A stretch of 64,000 nt of DNA, taken from Chlorops oryzae. Lineage: Eukaryota > Arthropoda > Insecta > Diptera > Chloropidae. Positions 58,221-64,000 of the stretch are shown piece after piece. The notes beneath the pieces were generated by a model. That model saw only the letters and a program-made list of their open reading frames with translations, was not told the DNA's origin and made no database searches. The DNA lies in assembly GCA_020466095.1 (NCBI GenBank), contig CM035807.1, positions 29,143,707-29,207,706 on the forward strand, given 5' to 3'. The translations under genes were made by a program, and so were the position numbers. The stretch's first letter is position 1. Every line of letters starts with the position of its first letter.

Positions 58221-59703
58221 TATTTCAGGTTGAATTGAAATGATAATTTTCAAAAATGGATTTAAATTTAAATTTTTGAACCAACCACGGACATAGTTGA
58301 AATGACAAGATATTTTTTAAAAAAATTCTAAAAAAAAAAATACCTATACAAGAAGAAATGTAAAAAAAAAATTTAATTAACGTTCAAAGCAAATGGCCAT
58401 AGAGCCCTCTGCTGAACATGACCCAAAAAATAGCCATCGGATGGACTTCATCCGATTTCGTCACTCCGTTTTGGTGACTGCTTTCGCAATGCTTAAAAAG
58501 TTCTAAGATGAATACATATCTTATATGTCTTATTTTATAAAACAAATGAGAATTATACCGAACGAAAAGAAATGTAATTAAACATATATCCTTTCAATTC
58601 AACCAAAAATGTTGTTGACTCAACTATTTTTCTTTTGAAATTTTTGTTCTGCTCGAAAATCAAAAGGACTGTGAATAACAATGCGCCCTTTTAAAAAAAT
58701 CATGGTTACGTTCGCTCAGTGTTCATAATGCTGGAGAGTCTGATCTCGACATCTCAAAGATGCTGCTATGCCCGCTCGCTGACTGTTTTCCATGACTGTA
58801 ATTTATGTTAAGACCGATAATTGCGTTCACTTTGAGTTTGGCTGACGCGAGAGCAAAGATTTCACGAAGAGTTTTCTAAGCCATAGGAATGTACCTCTAT
58901 TATTAAAGACATGCAAAACTAAAAAATTGAAGGGAAGAGATAGATTTTTCTGTTTTTTACACGTTTTTCCTTATTGTTTGGCATGCAATTCGATTGACAG
59001 TGGTTTTTTTCTTTTCTTTATACATTCTATTTTTCCTTTAGTTTTTCTCTCTTTTTTGGTTTGAAGTGCCTCGCTATTAAGTGTTCAGCATTCATCTTAG
59101 AAATTTTTCTTTTCTGCTGCATAGACACTTTCCAGCTCACATCAAAGCAACGTATTGTAGGTGAATCTTGGCACAACTACTTGAGGGAAGTTTTTCATCT
59201 TTTTCTTCTTCAGTTTGAAAATTCTTGAGGGTTTCTGAATGAAAGTTATCTTAAATCTACTTATAAAATCACCGAGGGAAGTTTATCTGTTGAAGGAGAA
59301 TGAAAAGAAGGAGCTTCATAATCTAGATGTAGGTACATAATGAAGAATTAAAAAAGAAAATCCATAGCATATTTTCCTCAACCGAGTCTTTTAAGAGCTT
59401 TCTCATTCATGCATGCAAGAACGTTGGTTTGTATAGAATAGTATTTTTTATAAAAAGAGCAAAAATGATAACTAAGCACGTTAACTATCATAATTACTGT
59501 TGATTATAAATGCACGTTCATAGTTCACACAAGAGGATAGAGTATTTCGTGTAGTTACATAGGTATGGATATTGTGTGAGTGCAAAATGAATTTGTCAGG
59601 GAGTTTTACTATAGGCTCTTCAAGTCTTTTATTAAAATTTTGTTTACACTAAAATCTTCTGAAAATGAATATCGATCCGTCAAAATTACTCGTGCTAAAA
59701 GTG
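58221..59703. other. Spacer, no gene seen
   Basis: AT-rich. Words related to the arms of the nested repeat (AATCAAAAGGAC, near 58658) occur once. No other structure recognised. Confidence 0.45.
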
Positions 59704-60110
59704 TTAACCCTTTCCTGTTTGAAATATTAAAAAGGTGGGAAAAAAGTTTTTTGCAATAAATGGTTTTGTTAACCCTTTACTACCTGATATATTTAATAAT
59801 TAGAACATTGTTTCCCCAGTAAATGGCTTTATTAATCCTTTCATGCGTAAATATGACGTATGAAATAATTGGGATTTTTTTTTTTCCCCCCCAGTAAAAT
59901 GTTTTATTAACCTTTTCATGCCGGACATATTATATACGTGGAAAAAATTTTTTTTGCAGTACTTGGTGTTATTACCCCTTTACTACCTGATAAATTAAAA
60001 TTTTTTTCTTGCATTAAATGGTTTTATTAACCCTCCACTGCATGACGTATTAAATATAAAATAAATATCTCGCAGTAAACGATTTTATTAACCCTTTTAT
60101 TCCTCCATCT
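59704..60110. repeat. TTAACCC minisatellite, six to seven diverged units
   Basis: The landmark TTAACCC(TTT) begins at 59704, 59769, 59832 (as TTAATCC), 59907, 59972 (as TTACCCC), 60027 and 60088, so units are 55-75 bp. A typical unit continues with a CTACCTGATATATT-like word, an A/T-rich spacer of variable length, a T-run, GCAGTAAATGG and TTTTATTAACC. Units are clearly diverged, so the array is old. Confidence 0.85.
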
Positions 60111-61011
60111 CTACACGGAGGAACAAATAAATAAATCATAATAATGAAGTTCGATTTTCCCTACCCGAAATTAATTTTATATGAGTTTTTCATAGAAAAA
60201 AACAAATTGTGGCAATAGAGGGTTAAGGATGCAAACATAATAATATATCGGTTTCTCTACAAAAAAAAGTCTATATCTAATTACCTTTGTTCCGTTGGGA
60301 GAAATTTAATATGGGTTCGTATGCGGTAAAGGGTTAAATGTCGTCAAGAAAGATGGTGCACTTACAAGCTTGATTGTAAACCAGCCCCTCTCAGTCAGTT
60401 TTCAATTGTAGGTGGGCAATTCCACGAGAAACGGTGCCACCAGCGACAGTCATTCCGAGCAAAAATTGCGTGATTTCAGTGCCTAACTATTTTTAAAGGC
60501 TTTCAAAAACTAAAATTTTTTAAAATCACGTCCTTTTTCTTCATTCAATTGGTTTAAAACCTAGAAAATAAGTGTCACAGGTGGGACAGTATTCATAGAA
60601 TTGCCCAGGTTTAAACTTTTCCACACAAAAAGATCAATCTCCAAACAACAGATCTTGCTCGGGAACTTCGGCCCTGGACTGTTGAAGTTATTATGCTTAG
60701 AAGTAACCTGGTACGTAAAGAAAAATCTTTCTATAAAGAAGAAGAAGAAGAAGTCTATGAATATGCAAAGTCTGCTGGAACTCCAATTTAGGATTATTCA
60801 ATGAGTGAAATGGGCCAATGTATTATCCCCCAAAATGTAAACCTCTCATACAAAAACACACTTCTGGGCTCCAATTTAGGCTTACTTTCTTATATGAAAG
60901 AATTAAAACCTCCTTTCTAATAACAATTTCTTTGTCTAAGAGACCTAACCTTCCCTTCAAGCTCTTAATTTACCACAGATATCTGATTAGATCCAAAAAC
61001 CTGCAGAAATA
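60111..61011. other. Spacer flanking the mariner insertion, no gene seen
   Basis: Unique AT-rich sequence. A GAAGAAGAAGAAG run lies near 60739-60751. The mariner target TA is at 61010-61011. Confidence 0.5.
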
Positions 61012-62300
61012 TTAGGTGTAGTAAAAAGAAATCCATTATTTTTCCAATAGATGGCGTTATTTATCTGCATCTCGCGTTAGATAAGTCCGATCGTGTTCCG
61101 CTAGGGGGGCATTAGAAAGATGACAGTTCCTACTAAAAAAGCTTTTCTGACACTTTTTTGATTGATTGATTCAGTTTTGTTTGAGAGCTTGTCAAAGATG
61201 GACATCAGCAAAGAGAAAATTCGCTACATTTTACAGTTTTTCTTCGATAAGGGAGAAAACTCAAGCCAGGCGGCTGAAAATGTGAATAGCGTTAATGGAC
61301 CTGATACTGTAACAGCCAATCATGCGCAATTTTGGTTTCGTCGATTCCGTTCCGGTAACTTCGATGTCAAGTATGCACCACGCACTGGAAGGCCAATTGT
61401 CGAAAATGTCGATAAAATCATGGAAATTATCGAGTCCGACCGTCATGTTAGCACTGTTTCGATTGCAAAAGAGCTAAAGATTGCACAAAAAACCGTTTGG
61501 AACCATTTGAATAAGGCTAGATACACAAAGAAGCTCGATGTATGGGTGCCACACGAGTTAACGCAAAAAAACCTCATAGACCGAATTTCCATCTGCGAAT
61601 CGCTGCTGAATCGCAACAAAATCGACCCATTTCTGAAGCGGTTGGTGACTGGTGATGAAAAGTGGGTCACTTACGACAACGTCAAGCGAAAACGGTCGTG
61701 GTCGAAACACGGTGAACCGGCGGAAACGGTGGCCAAGCCAGGATTGACGGCCAGGAAGGTTTTGCTGTGTGTTTGGTGGGATTGGCAGGGAATTATCTAC
61801 TATGAGCTGCTCCCATACGGCAAAACTCTTAACTCGGAACTCTACTGTCAACAATTGGACCGTCTGAAGGAAGCAATCGCCCATAAGCGGCCAGCTTTGG
61901 CCAATAGGAGAGAAAATGTGTTCCATCAGTACAACGCCAGGCCACACACATCGATAGTGACTCGCCAGTAGCTCCGGGAGTTTGGTTGGGAGGTTCTTCT
62001 GCATCCACCTTATAGTCCGGACCTGGCACCAAGTGATTACCATCTGTTTTTGTCCATGGCGAACAATTTTGCTGGTGAAACATTCGCTTCAAGAGAGGCT
62101 TCTGAAATTCGACTGTCTCAATTTTTTGCTAATAGGAACGAGGGCTTCTATGAGAGAGGCATAATGAAATTACCTTTAAAATGGCAACAAGTTATCGAAC
62201 AAAACGGCGCATATTTGACCTAAATCGGGTCATTCTAACTATCTTAAATAAAGCCCTCAATTTAATGCAAAAATAATGGATTTCTTTTTACTACACCTAA
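61012..62300 (+). mobile_element. mariner transposon, near complete, 1289 bp
   Basis: The left end TTAGGTGTAGTAAAAAGAAA and the right end are perfect inverted repeats over about 32 bp. TA flanks both sides (61010-61011 and 62301-62302), as for all Tc1/mariner insertions. The length and the single transposase frame fit mariner. The protein looks like the mellifera subfamily as I recall it, although the terminal repeats do not match those I recall for that group, so the subfamily is tentative. The perfect ends and TA flanks indicate a recent insertion, yet the transposase is broken. Confidence 0.95.
61198..62223 (+). pseudogene. mariner transposase, inactivated by a stop and an active-site change
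   Basis: The frame from ATG 61198 (MDISKEKIRYIL) to TAA 62221-62223 is 341 codons, the normal mariner length, with one in-frame TAG at 61969-61971 (codon 258). An upstream ATG at 61162 is in frame, but the internal one fits the family's usual start. Residues 1-110 form the paired helix-turn-helix DNA-binding region. The linker motif WVPHEL is present at about 121. The first catalytic aspartate is in TGDEKW (residue 153). The second, normally in HQDNARPH, is tyrosine here (HQYNARPH, residue 245, codon TAC at 61930). The third is in the motif YSPDLAPSDYHLF (residue 280). Spacing is 34 residues between the second and third, the mariner D,D34D pattern. The enzyme would cut and paste its own ends at TA; this copy cannot, both because it ends at codon 258 and because it lacks the second metal ligand. 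It could still be moved in trans. Confidence 0.95.
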
Positions 62301-62302
62301 TA

Positions 62303-62611
62303 TAATTTTTCCCTAATAATTTTTAAAGTTTTCCTTCAAGGAAAAGACTCTCTTCGCTCCCATTCACTCATATGAAAGCAAGTCAAAAGAACCATAACTT
62401 TTCGGAGCAGGCTTTTATTTTATTTTTTTTTTTTTTGTGCGAAAAAAAGGAAATTAGCTTCAAATTTACTCATGGCACTAACATTAAGACGACCGACTAA
62501 CTAAAATCATAATAAATCACTCGTAGTAATTTATCTTCGGCTTCTGTCTCGCAGCTTCTTTTCGAACGCATTTAGCTTTTTCGGAATGCAAAGTAACAAG
62601 AAAACAAAAAA
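62303..62611. other. Spacer between mariner and HINE
   Basis: About 310 bp of AT-rich sequence with a T-run near 62420-62437. Nothing recognised. Confidence 0.5.
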
Positions 62612-63546
62612 AACAAGTTAAGGGTGTTATAGTCAGGCGAGCTCTTGAACCAATTAGAATACCCGAACACAGACACACGTGCTCAAATAATTTTTAATAT
62701 CAAGAAGGTGTTTAAGGCCATATGGGGGCCCAATACACCGACTTTTGTTATATTTCTTTATGAAAACTGCCCTCTGCCACGCCCACTTTTCCAATATTTT
62801 TGGAATTCTAATCGGAGGCTTTAGGCATATACGGCCTCAAATCCTAAGTTTCATTGAAATATTTGGTAAAAAGTCCGATTTTGCAGGCCAGTTTTGCAGA
62901 TTTTTGTGACAGACCCTAGTACTGGAGGTAACCCTTAATCAATGGACCTGATCTATTGGAAAAAGTCTTTTGGGAGTTTAATGTTTATGGCTACAAACCA
63001 GAAGCATAAGGTGCCAACTTTCGTTCAAGTCCCATTTGGAAGTTCTTGGGATGTTAGGGACAATATTTGAAAAACGCCATTTCTGTCCACGCCCACTTTA
63101 AAAATTGGTTAGGAAATCATATTAAAACTTGCCTTTCGAAACCCATGTTCAAAATATCAAATTTCTATCAAAATATGTTGAAAAATACTTCGAGTTTAGA
63201 GCAGTTTTTGTGATTTTCGTAACAGACCCTAGTACTAGAGGTACCCCTAAAAATGGTCCGATCGGGTCCATTCTCGAACTTGTTCTTACTCATGTCCCTG
63301 TGAGCACGCATACCAAATTTTGTCAAGATAGATCAACTCCTTCGATAAGATAACTGTATACAAACAGACGGACAGACGGACAGACGGACGGACGGACAGA
63401 CGGACGGACATGTCTAAATCAAATCTCCTGGTGACGCTGATCATTTCTATATACATTTTGTATGGTCTATCTCGACTGGTTCTGGGTGTTACACACAACC
63501 ACACAAACGCAATATACCCTCGACACAGAGTGTGTCGGGTATAAAA
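62612..63546 (-). mobile_element. Family-1 HINE, full-length copy
   Basis: In reverse orientation: 3' end AACAAGTTAAGGGTG and GTTATAGTCAGGCGAGC, then AATACCCGAACACAGACAC, two body units with GCCACGCCCACTTTTCC (about 62775) and the diverged CCACGCCCACTTT (about 63086), a GACG/GACA tetranucleotide tract at about 63366-63408, ACATGTCTAAATCAAATCTCC and GACGCTGATCATTTC. The terminal palindrome CGACACAGAGTGTGTCG sits beside TATACCC/GGGTATA at the right end. It is the best preserved relative of the copy at 980-1828, in opposite orientation. The 3' hairpin is weakened because GAACCAATTAGA interrupts its right side. Confidence 0.72.
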
Positions 63547-63763
63547 ACTGCAAAGTTAAGAAAAATTGTTGTTCGTATCGAATGCGCATGATGAGAAAGG
63601 AAGGAAGGAAGGAAGTAAGGAGGAGAAGAAGAAAATACGTACCTAATGAACGCCTTTCACGCAATACGTGCGAACATTCTTTGCTGAATATTTATCAATT
63701 CATTATCGTTGAATGGAACTTTCCATCAACATTGTTTAAGAAACAAAGATTCTGATGATGATT

Positions 63764-63796
<33 letters not shown>

Positions 63797-64000
63797 CTGC
63801 TGCTGCTGCGGAGGCCAAAGTTGTGCTTTGTTGGTTCAATCAAAATTTACCACTGACTTCATTACATATCATTGAACACACATGAAAATGATGACGCTTT
63901 CTGGTTTTCCGGGAATTTCGGCTTTTCTCTATTTATTTTGATACCTAAAATTTCGCTTTAAGAGGAGATCATTTTTTTTCATAACCATATGCGAAATTGG
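63547..64000. other. Terminal spacer with microsatellites
   Basis: Contains a GGAA tetranucleotide run (63597-63614) and a GAT/GCT trinucleotide block (63753-63810). Otherwise AT-rich with no gene seen. Confidence 0.5.
63753..63810. repeat. GAT then GCT trinucleotide microsatellite
   Basis: About fifteen GAT units followed directly by five GCT units. Compound trinucleotide repeats like this can encode acidic or alanine/leucine runs, but no frame here extends usefully on either side. Confidence 0.85.

Overview
The window is AT-rich eukaryotic DNA (roughly one third G+C by eye) with no bacterial-style gene packing, no operons and very little open coding sequence. The transposon families, the abundant CATA/TACATA and CA/TG microsatellites and the tetranucleotide-bearing DINE-1-like elements point to a higher fly (Schizophora; a tephritid or relative is my best guess, unproven). 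Almost everything here looks like intronic or intergenic sequence filled with non-autonomous transposons, simple repeats and unique AT-rich spacer.

Only one host-gene piece has good support: an exon at about 32971-34055 (+). It has a pyrimidine-rich acceptor on the left and a GTGAGC donor on the right, and it ends in a signal-peptide-like segment leaving a phase-1 intron. It probably carries a 5' UTR and the first codons of a secreted or cell-surface protein whose other exons lie outside the window or are not recognisable. If so, much of the flanking DNA could be its introns.

Layout: 1-2.6 kb, a DINE-1/Helentron-type element (HINE) and a TATCAAT minisatellite; 2.6-10.6 kb, spacer with a TA-flanked MITE carrying a tRNA-like segment and an 18-bp minisatellite; 10.6-10.9 kb, a hAT-type MITE with an 8-bp target duplication; 15.2-20.4 kb, a tandem duplication of a unit of about 2.6 kb, each unit carrying the same hAT-type MITE and part of a HINE; 22-32.5 kb, several copies of a small inverted-repeat family (ends CCTAAAAGTATGCAT), a TTAA-flanked MITE family, long inverted arms at 28.56 and 30.76 kb and a decayed LINE 3' end between them; 33-34 kb, the exon; 35.7 kb, a CTAGCTAG palindromic block; 38.5-44.5 kb, mostly plain spacer; 44.5-48.7 kb, foldback and tRNA-like repeats; 50.7-51.1 kb, an AACTT satellite; 51.9-55.2 kb, a second HINE family with an internal array of about 127-bp units; 59.7-60.1 kb, a TTAACCC minisatellite; 61.0-62.3 kb, a nearly intact 1289-bp mariner with perfect ends, TA duplication, one internal stop and a lost catalytic aspartate; 62.6-63.5 kb, a further HINE.

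I found no CRISPR array, rRNA, confident functional tRNA, virus-like gene cluster or novel multi-gene system. The items most worth a second look are the duplication that breaks a HINE, the small inverted-repeat families that may be undescribed, the mariner with the D-to-Y active-site change, and the signal-peptide exon. Transposon family names come from recall of known motifs; no database search was run.
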